A stretch of DNA of 35,768 nucleotides from G020353115 sp964389685 (GCA_964389685.1 CAYMFM010000040.1:1-35768), one strand, 5' to 3'; positions 1-9,195 are shown, counted from the stretch's first letter. Notes: generated by a model from the sequence alone, not told the origin. Translations and numbers: made by a program.

Positions 1-154
1 CCATAGATTTTTTCTTTCCATGTGTCTATGGCCAGCTTGCTTAAAGGATTGATAAAGTGGGTATTATGATTTTAAGAGACCGTGAAAAGGCATGCAACTG
101 TCAAACTCAGGACAACACTGATCATATCTTTCTCTGTCAGCAAAGGTAAATCTG

Positions 155-245
155 GTTTTAAAAGATTTTCAAAAGACTAAGGCATTACGCTGTTTATCAA
201 TCCACTTGCCCTTTATTCCGTTTCCTTTTGAAAATCTTTTAAAAC
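155..245. repeat. Perfect 21-bp inverted repeat with 49-nt spacer
   Basis: The arm at 155-175 (key part TTTTAAAAGATTTTCAAAAG) is the exact reverse complement of 225-245, and 176-224 separates them. It lies in the gene-free stretch 1-457 ahead of the peptidase gene. It could be a remnant of a mobile-element end or a stable AT-rich hairpin. There is no T tract in the position expected of a classic terminator. I see no supportable gene in 1-457. Confidence 0.6.
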
Positions 246-457
246 GGTTTTTTTGTAGGCTTAAGAGATAGAGATTAAGGCAATTAAAGTCACTGTAATT
301 TGGATTTGTTATAGTATTACTTTAATTTTATAGTAGATTAATACACCAACTGAACCGTAAAAAGTAAATTTAGACAACCTACCTATCTTTATTAAATTCT
401 CTATTTCAGTCAAATAGTGAATTTAGAAGTTAGTAATTAACTTAAAAACAATGAGTC

Positions 458-2188
458 ATGAAAAAATTTATTACAACCAGTCTAATCTTCCTTTTTTGGA
501 TATCATTATTTGCGCAACCAGATGATTTTACCTGGAACGATCGTTTTGGGAAAGATTATATTTCTGTGCCTAAAGATCAAAGGTGTTCCGGTCCTTGTAA
601 TGTTTTCGCGGCAATAGCTGGTATTGAAGCAGCTGTTCAAATCTATTTTAATAAAACAGCACCACTAATTGATTTAGCTGAGAGATATTGTTATTCTATG
701 TATTGCTCTGGTAATACTCCAGGTGAGACCAATATTGATTCTACTCTTTATTTTGCAATGGCAAATGGAATTGTTAAAGAAAGTTGTATGCCTTATCCCT
801 CTGTGCCAGGACAGGGGCAGGGTTATTATTATGGAGATTATGAAGATTTATTATGTTCTGATCCGATTGTTACTATTCCCGGTTATCAAGAAATAGCTCT
901 TAATACTAATCAAGAGCTACAACGTGCAATAATTGATCATGGCCCAATTCCTGTACTGTTGAAAAATGTCTCAAGTACCTTATATGGTGGTGAAAATGGT
1001 CATCATGCTGTTTTATTATTGGGGTGGCAAACAGGTGCTTCGGAAATTGAATGGCATATTAAAGATAGTTGGCCTGGGGCTCCTGCCACATGGTATACTG
1101 GATTTGGATCGAATACAGATATATTTGATTTTTCTCCACATTTTTGTTATATAATACATAAATCTGAAGGTGATGAGATAGATTGCAGTGGAGATAATTG
1201 TAGTAGTATTTTTAATAGCAGATATTATACTGATAATGATGAAGATGGTTTCTATTATTGGGGTATTGGATCAAAACCAGATAGTTGTCCGGGAGCTTGT
1301 GCTATGGATTTTAATGATAAGCCAGGGGAAGGGAACAATATAATTTGTTTGGATGAAAATTATAATCCACAACCTGCACCAACAATCTCAGGTCCCGAGT
1401 ATGTCTGTCAATCCGGAGACTCGTTTGTTTTAAATGTACCTTCAGGTTTTGATGTTTCATGGAGTCTTTCACCACCTCTATATTATTTTTATACACCCAC
1501 GAGTGGTACTACCGCTACGGCTTTTGTTCATCCAAAACCTCAATACATTGGGAAACAATGTACTATTACATATACTATTTCCGATGATTGTACAGAACTT
1601 CAGTATTCGAAAAGTTTTGTTATTAATGGCCCTCGCGAAGATCAAGTTTCCATAACTGTTGAAGATGCATATGGAGGGTCTCCCCCTTCACAATATGGTA
1701 TTTTTCTTTTATGTCCATATACAACCTATTATATTTATTATAACAATAATAGCAACTGTTCTACATCAGGATATCAATGGGTCCTACCTTCCGGATGGAC
1801 TAAATACTACCAATACGATAACTATGTTTCCATTAACACAAACAGCAGTCCATGGGGAACTGTTGAGGTATATGCAAACACGTGTTGCGGGTATAAAAAG
1901 ATTAAAACACAGCATTTTAGTTCAGGTTACAATTGTGGTGGGTATTATTCAGTTTATCCTAATCCCGCATCTACTGAATTTACAATTAAATTTTCCGATA
2001 AATTTGATTTTGAAACAGAGGATGCCTTGCTTGAAATATATGATAGCTTTCTTAATATTAAATATATACAGAAGGGTTTTATGAAGGAGAATACCATCTT
2101 TACCAATGACTGGAAAGATGGATTATATTATATCCGGTTAAAATATAAAGGCAAATATTATTATAATAAACTAAGAATATCACATTAA
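458..2188 (+). CDS. Secreted papain-like (C1A) cysteine peptidase with T9SS sorting domain
   Basis: 576 aa with signal peptide 1-19 (ends LFAQ). A C1A-like domain spans about 25-235. The oxyanion-hole Gln is Q41 and the catalytic Cys is C47, in DQRCSGPCNVFAA; the Trp that usually follows the Cys is Asn here. The catalytic His is H183 in GHHAVLLLGW. The place of the usual Asn (KNSWG) is D203 in IKDSWPG, an unusual change. Residues about 256-290 are an Asp-rich, Cys-containing stretch (DNDEDGFYYWG) resembling MopE-type metal-binding motifs. An Ig/PKD-like part follows, then a type A T9SS sorting domain from about residue 500 (VYPNPASTEF to the end), so the protein is probably cell-surface or released. 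The gene is visibly more AT-rich than the genes from 2986 onward. An ATG at 451 is out of frame, so 458 is the start. It stands alone; downstream is a palindrome and a transposase remnant. Activity is uncertain because of the Asn-to-Asp change. Confidence 0.8.
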   Translation: MKKFITTSLIFLFWISLFAQPDDFTWNDRFGKDYISVPKDQRCSGPCNVFAAIAGIEAAVQIYFNKTAPLIDLAERYCYSMYCSGNTPGETNIDSTLYFAMANGIVKESCMPYPSVPGQGQGYYYGDYEDLLCSDPIVTIPGYQEIALNTNQELQRAIIDHGPIPVLLKNVSSTLYGGENGHHAVLLLGWQTGASEIEWHIKDSWPGAPATWYTGFGSNTDIFDFSPHFCYIIHKSEGDEIDCSGDNCSSIFNSRYYTDNDEDGFYYWGIGSKPDSCPGACAMDFNDKPGEGNNIICLDENYNPQPAPTISGPEYVCQSGDSFVLNVPSGFDVSWSLSPPLYYFYTPTSGTTATAFVHPKPQYIGKQCTITYTISDDCTELQYSKSFVINGPREDQVSITVEDAYGGSPPSQYGIFLLCPYTTYYIYYNNNSNCSTSGYQWVLPSGWTKYYQYDNYVSINTNSSPWGTVEVYANTCCGYKKIKTQHFSSGYNCGGYYSVYPNPASTEFTIKFSDKFDFETEDALLEIYDSFLNIKYIQKGFMKENTIFTNDWKDGLYYIRLKYKGKYYYNKLRISH

Positions 2189-2266
2189 AAAAAGAACACA
2201 ATATTCATACAAAATCATTAAAACTCAAGTTAAAACTATTTTATTGTAACTTATATGTAATATTAT

Positions 2267-2281
2267 GTGCGAAAAACGCAC
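2267..2281. other. Small hairpin after the peptidase gene
   Basis: GTGCG, a five-base AAAAA loop, then CGCAC. It lies about 80 bases after the peptidase stop codon. No T tract follows, so a terminator role is weak. Confidence 0.25.
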
Positions 2282-2352
2282 CTAAATATTTTACAACTAA
2301 CCGTTAGGAAAAACTGAAAACTGTCAAATTATTATTGATCATATTGATCTAT

Positions 2353-2408
2353 TTAACCCGCATTATTCATGCAAAAACGTAGTGCATTGCATGAATAATG
2401 CGGGTTAA
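2353..2408. repeat. Palindromic repeat, family TTAACCCGCATTATTCATG, short copy
   Basis: Arms 2353-2373 and 2388-2408 are perfect 21-bp reverse complements starting TTAACCCGCATTATTCATG, with a 14-nt loop. The first 43 bases recur at 11449-11491 with one substitution (T to C in the loop). The repeat ends exactly where the transposase remnant begins to be readable, so insertion or recombination here probably removed the rest of that gene. Confidence 0.85.
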
Positions 2409-2410
2409 TA

Positions 2411-2752
2411 CGGCTAAGGAGTAGTGAAAACCTAAAAGGATCTATCTTTCATTCAGACAGGGGAGGACAATATTATAGTAATGAATTTAAGGCAGTTACA
2501 GGCGATCTTGAAATGATCAACAGCATGGCAGAGGAAGTATTTGAAAACCCACATGCAGAACAGTTAAATTGGATAATAAAGAACAATTATCTTTATCCCT
2601 ATGGACCAACTGACTTTAAATCTCTTAAAAAGTTATTAAAAAAAGCGATATGGATGTATAACAATGAAAAACCTCACAGTTCATTAAAAGGGAATACACC
2701 AATAAATTACATAAAAAAAGTAGGAAAAACGGTCAACGCTATTCAGGCATAG
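2411..2752 (+). pseudogene. C-terminal remnant of an IS3-family transposase (OrfB, rve integrase domain)
   Basis: An open frame with no N-terminus or start codon runs from the edge of the palindrome to a TAG at 2752. It includes HSDRGGQYYSNEF (second Asp of the DDE triad and its conserved surroundings, from about 2450), NPHAEQLNWIIKNNYL (the final Glu region) and MYNNEKPHSSLKGNTPINY, the typical C-terminal signature of IS3/IS150-type transposases. About two thirds of the protein, including the first catalytic Asp, is missing. Translation from the internal ATG at 2513 gives 79 aa that cannot be a working enzyme. No matching OrfA or terminal inverted repeats were found nearby, so this is a dead remnant. 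Confidence 0.85.
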
Positions 2753-2875
2753 AGTTATCTTTACCGAGTACCGAGCACCCAGTACCCAGCACCAGTTTTT
2801 TAACTCACTACTCACCTCTCATCCCGAATTTCTCCGATCTCCTAATGGCAGATCGGCAAGAAATTCGAGGATCCT

Positions 2876-2917
2876 CGAAAATCAATCGAATTTTCCACAG
2901 AAAATTCGTGATTTTCG
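2876..2917. terminator. Long hairpin downstream of the minus-strand PIG-L gene
   Basis: The left arm 2876-2895 and right arm 2900-2917 pair over 18 bp (CGAAAATCA, CGAATTTTC) with a 2-nt bulge and a 4-nt loop. It lies about 70 bases after the stop codon of the minus-strand gene ending at 2986, so it may stop that transcript. The run of T expected on the minus strand is not clear. A second imperfect repeat (GAATTTCTCCGATCT against AGATCGGCAAGAAATTC) lies just beside it at about 2825-2866. Confidence 0.45.
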
Positions 2918-2985
2918 GGACAACTCCCTTTTACCAACTTATCACATAGTGATGCCTATGGCATAACTAGTAACGTAACGTATAA

Positions 2986-3816
2986 CTATCGTCCGATTCC
3001 ATCCGGAGAGCCTTTGTAATAACGGAATCCTTCGACGGCTTTGCCATCTTTGTAAGGAATACGGCTGCTAACCCGTTCCTTAACGAGTTCTTTCTCCGCT
3101 GCCGGTATTTCTGGACCGGTATAGTTATACCAACCTGAACTCCACTGGCTGACATATTTCATCATGGCGTTTATTTTTTTATCCACATAACCGGATATGT
3201 CAACCCACGTATTGATATCTTCTTCAGCAGAGTCGTAAAGCATGTATTCCGGTATCGTATGCGCTTTCAATCCCTCCATGGCAATCTGTCCCTGGAATAG
3301 CAGGGGCCACATGGCAGCCCGTGCTGCATCGGCAGTAAGCATTGCAGATGCCCGGTGGTCGGCTTTATGCCATCGCTGTTCCCCTTTTCCCGGGTCAAAT
3401 GAGAAAACAACATCCGGCTGGATTTTTCGGATCAGGCGTACGATCTGAGCAACGACTTCCTTCCTGTTTTCATATTCCAGCATCCCATCATCATATCCCA
3501 GGTTAATATAATGGTCCGCAGGGATTCCCAGTTCAGCCAGTGCAGCCAGCTCCTCTCCTCTCCTGATGTTTGCCAGGTCCATCATTGAGAGATCAGGGTC
3601 CTGCGTTCCTACATTTCCGCTGGTAAGAACAGCAACAAACACCTCATTGCCATGGTCCTGCAGCATGGCAAGGGTCCCCTGTGAATAAACATCATCGTCC
3701 GGGTGAGCTCCGATCAGGAGTATCGTTTTCCTGGTCCATTGGTCAACCGGTGTTTCCGGTTGTGCATAGGTTAGTACAGATACTAAAAGCAGTGTGATAA
3801 TAACATGGATTCGCAT
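2986..3816 (-). CDS. Secreted PIG-L family (LmbE-like) deacetylase
   Basis: 276 aa. Signal peptide MRIHVIITLLLVSVLTYAQ. The PIG-L fold begins at about residue 30. The zinc-binding and catalytic motif AHPDDD is at 37-42 and the second motif H150-K-A-D153-H154 fits the HxxDH site of zinc-dependent N-acetylglucosaminyl deacetylases. Length is normal for the family. A strong Shine-Dalgarno sequence (AAGGAGGG) lies upstream of the ATG at 3816, uncommon in this phylum, and supports this start. The substrate is not predictable; family members remove acetyl groups from GlcNAc-type sugars, and export suggests a periplasmic glycan or glycoconjugate. It follows the DoxX-fusion gene on the same strand after about 157 bp. 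Confidence 0.88.
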   Translation of the reverse strand: MRIHVIITLLLVSVLTYAQPETPVDQWTRKTILLIGAHPDDDVYSQGTLAMLQDHGNEVFVAVLTSGNVGTQDPDLSMMDLANIRRGEELAALAELGIPADHYINLGYDDGMLEYENRKEVVAQIVRLIRKIQPDVVFSFDPGKGEQRWHKADHRASAMLTADAARAAMWPLLFQGQIAMEGLKAHTIPEYMLYDSAEEDINTWVDISGYVDKKINAMMKYVSQWSSGWYNYTGPEIPAAEKELVKERVSSRIPYKDGKAVEGFRYYKGSPDGIGR

Positions 3817-3973
3817 GATTGATTCCCTCCTTATTTTTATTTTTTAGAGAATGATTATTGAGATTTAACTATTGTTTATTGTTATTTGGGCTTTTGTCAT
3901 TTGGATTTTCGTAAGATTTGGCAATTTTCTGACCATTGTATGACAATTGCATGACAATTGTTTGACTACCGTA

Positions 3974-5545
3974 TCATGCCATCCACGGCCTTACACGCTT
4001 CAGATCTCCGCTCAGCACGTCCAGGGCAATATTCACATCTTCAACAACCTGAAAGTCGTACATCCCGACACAGATAAAATCGGCACCATTGCTGAAGGCA
4101 TACGGAAATCCTTCGTTCGGGTGAATGGCTCCTGCAGCAAGGATCTTATAGGCTATCCAGGGTTCTTCCAGTTCATTCATGAATGCAATGGTTTGCTCCG
4201 GTTGTTTGCACCAGATGTTATCAAATTCCTCTTCCGGTTTTGCAGACCAGTATTGCTTATGATGCAACGTTTTTACCCAGAAATCAGGTTTCAGTCCGAT
4301 CCGTACACATTCCTGAATCGTTTTTAGCGAATGGGCTCCGATACCTCCCGGCAGGTTATTTTGTTTAATGAAATCAAGGGCTTTACCGATCTCATCCACT
4401 TTTCCATCAAGGACAAGCTGGTCAGCTATTCCACCCTGTACATAGCATGCATGGGCACCACCATCGATGGATACCTTTATACCTTCTATAATATTACTGG
4501 AAACCGCACAATCCGAAATAAACTGGATCTTACCTCCTTCTTTGTTCCAGTATTCATTAATCACCCTGCACAATTGGGGATTGGTCAATATGGTATTGAT
4601 ACCGCACGTTTCTGCAAGCCTGAAGGTTTCAAATACTTTTTGGTCGGTATGGTAAGCTTTAACCAGTTTCGAAACATAGATCAGGTCCCGGGCGTGTGCC
4701 CATCCGCCGATCAGGTTGCCTCCAAGGATCATTCTACTGATCTTCAGGTCTTTAATCTGACCCTTAGGAAGCGTTCCTTTTAGCTCTTTCAAGCCTGCAA
4801 AATGAAAGGTTTTTATTGTACTTCCCGTGGTTGCATCCGGTCTGGCTGTGTCATAATCCATCAGCCTCTTTTCCTCGAAGCTTTCCCATTTCCTTTTTTT
4901 AATATAGGCATATGCAAAGGCACCCAGGACGGGCAAAGTAGCAAGGTGCTTCAGCAATTCCCTCCTGCCGGACGATGCAGGGGCAACATCCTGAATAAAT
5001 GGCTTTTCTACATCCTCCTCAGGACCCATAACGGATCTTCGTTTCCGGATTTGTGGAATAAAATGGTCCAACCCGAGGAACTTCCCGGTGGGAAAGAAAG
5101 TCAAAACAAGCAGGGCAACCAATTCAACAAGATTTTTATCAACGAAGAGGTAGTGACCTTCCACGGCAATCGCAGAACCGGTTGATATAAACGGAGGATT
5201 GGCGATATAATAAATTCCAAGGAGAACAATACCGGCAATCGATGATAGCCTGGTAAACAGACCCAGGAATAATCCCAGTCCGATCAGGATCAACCCCCAG
5301 GTGTTCAGGAAATCCACCACCTGCAGAATGCCTGGATCAGTAGCCATCCGGTGAAAAACACCGGAAAAGATCCAGGAGGATTCAACCAGGAAACCCGCTG
5401 ATGACCAGTTGGGATCGGAAAGTTTGACAACCCCCTCATAGAGGAAATGCCACCCGATAACAACCCGTAAAATGACAAGGAAATACATATAAACAGGTCC
5501 CGAAAATGCAAACTTACTGACTGTCTTCTGATTCATTTTATTCAT
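3974..5545 (-). CDS. DoxX-family membrane domain fused to a TIM-barrel-like domain
   Basis: 523 aa from the ATG at 5545. A longer frame to 5575 begins with TTG and lacks a ribosome site; another ATG lies at 5536. Residues about 15-160 form a four-helix DoxX/TQO-type membrane domain (VILRVVIGWHFLYEGVVKL, then GLILIGLGLFLGLFTRL). A charged linker follows with a Tat-like element (GRRELLKHLATLPVLGAFAY) and one more hydrophobic segment. The rest, from about 245, is a soluble domain starting ISRMILGGNLIGGWAHA, with ILAAGAIHPNEGFPYAFSNG and GADFICVGMYDF near the end, which looks like a TIM barrel related to aldo/keto-reductase-like proteins. The RR element looks like the N-terminus of an unfused homologue, suggesting gene fusion. 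Substrate and localisation of the barrel are unknown. It reads the same way as the PIG-L gene and diverges from susC. Confidence 0.7.
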   Translation of the reverse strand: MNKMNQKTVSKFAFSGPVYMYFLVILRVVIGWHFLYEGVVKLSDPNWSSAGFLVESSWIFSGVFHRMATDPGILQVVDFLNTWGLILIGLGLFLGLFTRLSSIAGIVLLGIYYIANPPFISTGSAIAVEGHYLFVDKNLVELVALLVLTFFPTGKFLGLDHFIPQIRKRRSVMGPEEDVEKPFIQDVAPASSGRRELLKHLATLPVLGAFAYAYIKKRKWESFEEKRLMDYDTARPDATTGSTIKTFHFAGLKELKGTLPKGQIKDLKISRMILGGNLIGGWAHARDLIYVSKLVKAYHTDQKVFETFRLAETCGINTILTNPQLCRVINEYWNKEGGKIQFISDCAVSSNIIEGIKVSIDGGAHACYVQGGIADQLVLDGKVDEIGKALDFIKQNNLPGGIGAHSLKTIQECVRIGLKPDFWVKTLHHKQYWSAKPEEEFDNIWCKQPEQTIAFMNELEEPWIAYKILAAGAIHPNEGFPYAFSNGADFICVGMYDFQVVEDVNIALDVLSGDLKRVRPWMA

Positions 5546-5646
5546 AGGAGATTGGTAAGAAGTACGAAATAGCAAATGCCATTACAATATACTAAATTCT
5601 TACTTCTGAAGGAAAGAATCTTCTCTCAACCCAATATACAGTGTAC

Positions 5647-5671
5647 ATTTTACACGTTCTATATGTAAAAT
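5647..5671. promoter_or_regulatory. Inverted repeat in the divergent region, possible operator
   Basis: ATTTTACA at 5647-5654 and TGTAAAAT at 5664-5671 are perfect 8-bp arms with 9 bases between. The site lies between the minus-strand DoxX gene and susC, about 100 bp upstream of the former. It is short and AT-rich, so it could be chance. Confidence 0.25.
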
Positions 5672-5879
5672 ATTGTATTTTAATCTATTATGAGATAAAA
5701 AAGCAATGATACCAACACGTGTGTGGTTATGTGTTCAAAAACAGGGAATTCACCGTGTTCAGTTCTAATCAGCTAAATATAAATGAGTTAATGGATTTTT
5801 TCAGAGGGGCTTTTCATACAATTCTAAATTACAGGACCGGTAAGATCTCTTTTTGAAAGAATAAAATCACTGATGATTA

Positions 5880-5911
5880 TTTGTCAATACGGAACAATTG
5901 TATTATTTTAG
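5880..5911 (+). promoter_or_regulatory. Candidate Bacteroidota-type promoter for susC
   Basis: The -33 element TTTG (5880-5883) is followed by 20 bases and then TATTTTAG (5904-5911), one mismatch from the -7 consensus TAnnTTTG. The start of transcription would fall near 5918, giving a leader of about 90 nt. The spacing matches the family, but the motif is short and was found by eye. Confidence 0.45.
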
Positions 5912-5922
5912 ACTTTCAAAAT

Positions 5923-5955
5923 AATCTGACACATCCATTATGATCAGATTTTTTA
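5923..5955 (+). terminator. Hairpin with T tract in the susC leader, possible attenuator
   Basis: AATCTGA (5923-5929) pairs with TCAGATT (5944-5950), followed by a short run of T. It sits just inside the predicted leader of susC, between promoter and start codon. It is a weak stem with a 14-nt loop, so attenuation is only a possibility. Confidence 0.25.
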
Positions 5956-6006
5956 ATAATAACCTTATCTTTTTTTAACCTATTCATTAACCTAACACTC
6001 TACTTT

Positions 6007-9000
6007 ATGAAAAAATTTACGAGTCTGATTGCTTTGTTAGTGTTTATTGGTTTTCAGCTAATGGCACAGCAAACAATTACAGGAGTGGTTACCAGTCAGG
6101 AAGATGGTAGCTCGATTCCTGGTGTATCTGTGGTTGTCAGGGGAACAACCATTGGGACAATCACGGATCTTGATGGGAATTATTCTCTTACCGTTCCGGA
6201 AGATGCTCTGGTGTTGATGTTCACCTTCGTAGGGATGAAAACCGTAGAGGAAACCATTGGGGACAGGAGCACAATCGATGTGGTCCTGGAAGCGGATGTT
6301 TTCGGTCTGGATGAAGTGGTTGTAACCGGATATGCTACCCAGATCAGGGAGGCATTGACGGGTGCAGTGGTGACGATTGAGTCGGATGATCTGGCTGAAA
6401 TGCCGGCGACCAACATTGCTCACACGCTTCAGGGACGGACCGCAGGTGTTAGCATCCTAAATTCCCATGTACCGGGTGGGGATGTTACCGTTCGCATTCG
6501 TGGACTGGGAACCATCAACAACAATGACCCGTTGTGGGTGATTGACGGTGTACCGACCAAATGGGGTCTCAACCAGTTGAACCCGAATGAGATCGAATCG
6601 GTATCCGTACTGAAGGATGCTGCCTCGCAAGCCATCTATGGTGCACGGGGTGCAAACGGTGTGATCATCATTACCACCAAACGGGGACGAGCCGGGGATC
6701 CGAAAGTCAATTTTTCAGCCCGTTTCGGTATGTCCAATGCCACCAACAAGTATGACCTGCTCAACACGCAGGAATACGGTGAGTTATTGTGGCTGGAAGC
6801 TTACTGGGATGGTGTTCCTCCAGGTGACATAATCTATGGCTCTGGTGCCACACCCGATATCCCGGACTATATCTATCCGGCAAGGGGAGTGCCCCCTGTG
6901 GATTTTAAGTTGGAAGACTACTCCTTTCCTGATAGATTAATCATGGCGGCGAATAAGAAAGGAACCGACTGGTACGATGAAATTTACCGGGCGGGTGGAC
7001 TACAAGATTACAACCTCACCGTCAGTGGCGGAACGATCAAAAGCAGTTACGCCCTGTCCGCCGGATACATGAAGGAAGAAGGGATTCTGATACACACCGG
7101 TTTCGAACGCTACTCACTCCGGTCAAACCTGGATACCAAATTCAGGGATTGGCTGGAAGTTGGCGAATCGCTGGGAGTTACCTACACCAAAGGATATGGT
7201 AACCGTGGCGATAACGGCGAAGGTACAGCCATTTCGCAGGCATATCGCATAGAACCAATCATTCCGGTGTATGATATCTCGGGGGTTCACTTTGCCGGTA
7301 CACAGTCAACAAAAGGTAACGGAGAAAACCCGGTGGCTATGCTGTACCGGGACAAGAATGATTTCGGAAAGGACCTGAGGGCAATCGGTAACATCTATGG
7401 CCAGGCCCAGATCATCGAAGGTCTGAAATTCAAAACACTCTTTGGTTTCGACTACCGCCTGGGTAACTGGAAGGATATCTTCATCGCAAACCCCGAATTT
7501 GCCGAAGCAAAACCAACCGATATTCTTACTGTTGGCAACAACTACACGATGCAGTGGAACTGGGCCAATACGCTGGCTTACCACCGTACGTTCATGGAGA
7601 TGCACAACGTGAATGTATTGGTGGGAAGCGAAGCAGTGAGCCTGACCTACCGTTACATGCAAGGTTCAAGGTCAACCTACTTCTCCACGAGTCCTAATTA
7701 CATGTTCCTGGATGCCGGTGAATCCGACCAGCAAGCTAGCGGATTGGGATCGGACTGGACAACCTTCTCCTATTTCGGACGGTTGAATTACAGTTTTGCA
7801 GGCAAATACCTGCTGGAAGCCACACTCCGTCGTGATGGTTCCTCCCGGTTCGGTGCAAACGAGCGCTGGGCACTCTTCCCCGCTTTCTCAGCAGGATGGG
7901 CCGTTTCACAGGAGAACTTCATGGCAGCCACATCAGGCTGGCTCGACTTCCTGAAAATTCGTGTTGGATGGGGTACATCGGGTAACGATGAGGTGGGAAC
8001 CTATAACGGTTTCACCACGTTCCGGACCGATCCGGTTAACTCCTACTATTCCATAACGGGAGCTAATACATCGGTTTCTGCCGGTTTCGATTCCAATGCC
8101 ATCGGGAACCCGGATGCAAAATGGGAAACCACCACGACCACAAACTTCGGACTGGATGCAACCTTTCTGGGCAATTCCTTATCTTTCTCGTTTGATTACT
8201 GGATGAGAAACACGAAGGATATGCTGTATGAAATTGCCATACCCGATATTGCAGGTCAGGCTGATGTGCCTTCTGTTAATATCGGGGAGATGAAGAACAA
8301 CGGTATTGATGCAAACCTGATTTACAAGGGATCTGCTTTCGCCGGTGACTTTACCTATAATGTGGGGCTCAATTTTTCACATTATAAAAACGAGATCGTA
8401 AAACTTTCAGGCAACGTGGATGAAGTGATCTTTGGTGATGATTTCCGCCAGATGGTATATACCCGTGCTGAGGTTGGAACGGAATTCCCGGAATTCTATG
8501 GATACCAGGTTGAAGGGATCTTCCAGACAGATGCAGAAGCCGATGCCCATCCGCCTGCATTTGGCTCCGACGGCACCTACAACGAAGCAGGCCATTTCAA
8601 ATTCAAGGATATCAATAATGATGGGGTAATTGATCAAGATGACCGGACTTATATTGGAAGTCCGCACCCCGACTTCACCGCCGGCTTAACGATCGACCTG
8701 GGGTATAAAGGCTTTGACATTTCCGCATTCTTCTACTGCAGTTATGGAAACGATATGGTGAACTACGTTTCCCGCTGGATTGACTATACTCAGTTTGTTG
8801 GTAACCGTAGCCACGACCGCCTCTACAATTCATGGGGCAGCCCCTACCTGGATAACGACAAGAATGCCAAGCTGGCAAAAGCTGATACCGACCAGGGAAG
8901 CCAGGAATCTTCTTCACACTTCGTTCAGGATGCCTCTTTCCTGAGGCTGAAGAGCCTGCAGATTGGTTATAACCTGCCGAACTCTGTCTTAAACCGGTTA

Positions 9001-9168
9001 GGAATTGGTTCACTGCGAATCTATCTCCAGGGTACCAACCTGTTTACAATAACCGAATACAATGGACTTGATCCGGAAGTGAGGACCAGTGGTATGAGTA
9101 TGGGGATTGATGCCGGTGCATGGCCAACAGCACGACAGCTCATGGTTGGTGTGAATTTAGGATTTTAA
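6007..9168 (+). CDS. susC: SusC-like TonB-dependent outer-membrane transporter
   Basis: 1053 aa, the usual length. Signal peptide 1-20 (ends QLMAQ). A carboxypeptidase-D-regulatory-like domain covers about 24-98 (ITGVVTSQEDGSSIPGVSVV, FVGMKTVEE). A TonB-box-like segment DEVVVTGYA begins at 102. The plug domain follows, with TLQGRTAGVSI, VRIRGLGTINNNDPLWVIDG and LKDAASQAIYGARGANGVI, then a beta barrel to the C-terminus. An EF-hand-like loop (DINNDGVIDQDDRTYIG, from D868) is typical of SusC proteins. It imports oligosaccharides across the outer membrane with the SusD partner encoded 27 bp downstream. The nearby GH16 and GH3 genes point to beta-1,3-glucan (laminarin) as substrate, which is inference from context. 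No regulator of the ECF/anti-sigma or HTCS type is in the window. Confidence 0.96.
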   Translation: MKKFTSLIALLVFIGFQLMAQQTITGVVTSQEDGSSIPGVSVVVRGTTIGTITDLDGNYSLTVPEDALVLMFTFVGMKTVEETIGDRSTIDVVLEADVFGLDEVVVTGYATQIREALTGAVVTIESDDLAEMPATNIAHTLQGRTAGVSILNSHVPGGDVTVRIRGLGTINNNDPLWVIDGVPTKWGLNQLNPNEIESVSVLKDAASQAIYGARGANGVIIITTKRGRAGDPKVNFSARFGMSNATNKYDLLNTQEYGELLWLEAYWDGVPPGDIIYGSGATPDIPDYIYPARGVPPVDFKLEDYSFPDRLIMAANKKGTDWYDEIYRAGGLQDYNLTVSGGTIKSSYALSAGYMKEEGILIHTGFERYSLRSNLDTKFRDWLEVGESLGVTYTKGYGNRGDNGEGTAISQAYRIEPIIPVYDISGVHFAGTQSTKGNGENPVAMLYRDKNDFGKDLRAIGNIYGQAQIIEGLKFKTLFGFDYRLGNWKDIFIANPEFAEAKPTDILTVGNNYTMQWNWANTLAYHRTFMEMHNVNVLVGSEAVSLTYRYMQGSRSTYFSTSPNYMFLDAGESDQQASGLGSDWTTFSYFGRLNYSFAGKYLLEATLRRDGSSRFGANERWALFPAFSAGWAVSQENFMAATSGWLDFLKIRVGWGTSGNDEVGTYNGFTTFRTDPVNSYYSITGANTSVSAGFDSNAIGNPDAKWETTTTTNFGLDATFLGNSLSFSFDYWMRNTKDMLYEIAIPDIAGQADVPSVNIGEMKNNGIDANLIYKGSAFAGDFTYNVGLNFSHYKNEIVKLSGNVDEVIFGDDFRQMVYTRAEVGTEFPEFYGYQVEGIFQTDAEADAHPPAFGSDGTYNEAGHFKFKDINNDGVIDQDDRTYIGSPHPDFTAGLTIDLGYKGFDISAFFYCSYGNDMVNYVSRWIDYTQFVGNRSHDRLYNSWGSPYLDNDKNAKLAKADTDQGSQESSSHFVQDASFLRLKSLQIGYNLPNSVLNRLGIGSLRIYLQGTNLFTITEYNGLDPEVRTSGMSMGIDAGAWPTARQLMVGVNLGF

Positions 9169-9195
9169 CTGTTAACAATATAAAATATATATGCT

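Noticed and set aside
1..60. Possible gene fragment on the minus strand (HFINPLSKLAIDTWKEKIYG)
   Set aside because: The stretch is about 20 codons, runs off the window edge and matches nothing I recognise.
4331..4783. Plus-strand open frame of 150 codons inside the DoxX-fusion gene
   Set aside because: It is antisense to a clear protein-coding frame and has no domain features.
6058..6423. Minus-strand open frame of 121 codons inside susC
   Set aside because: It is an antisense shadow of the susC reading frame.
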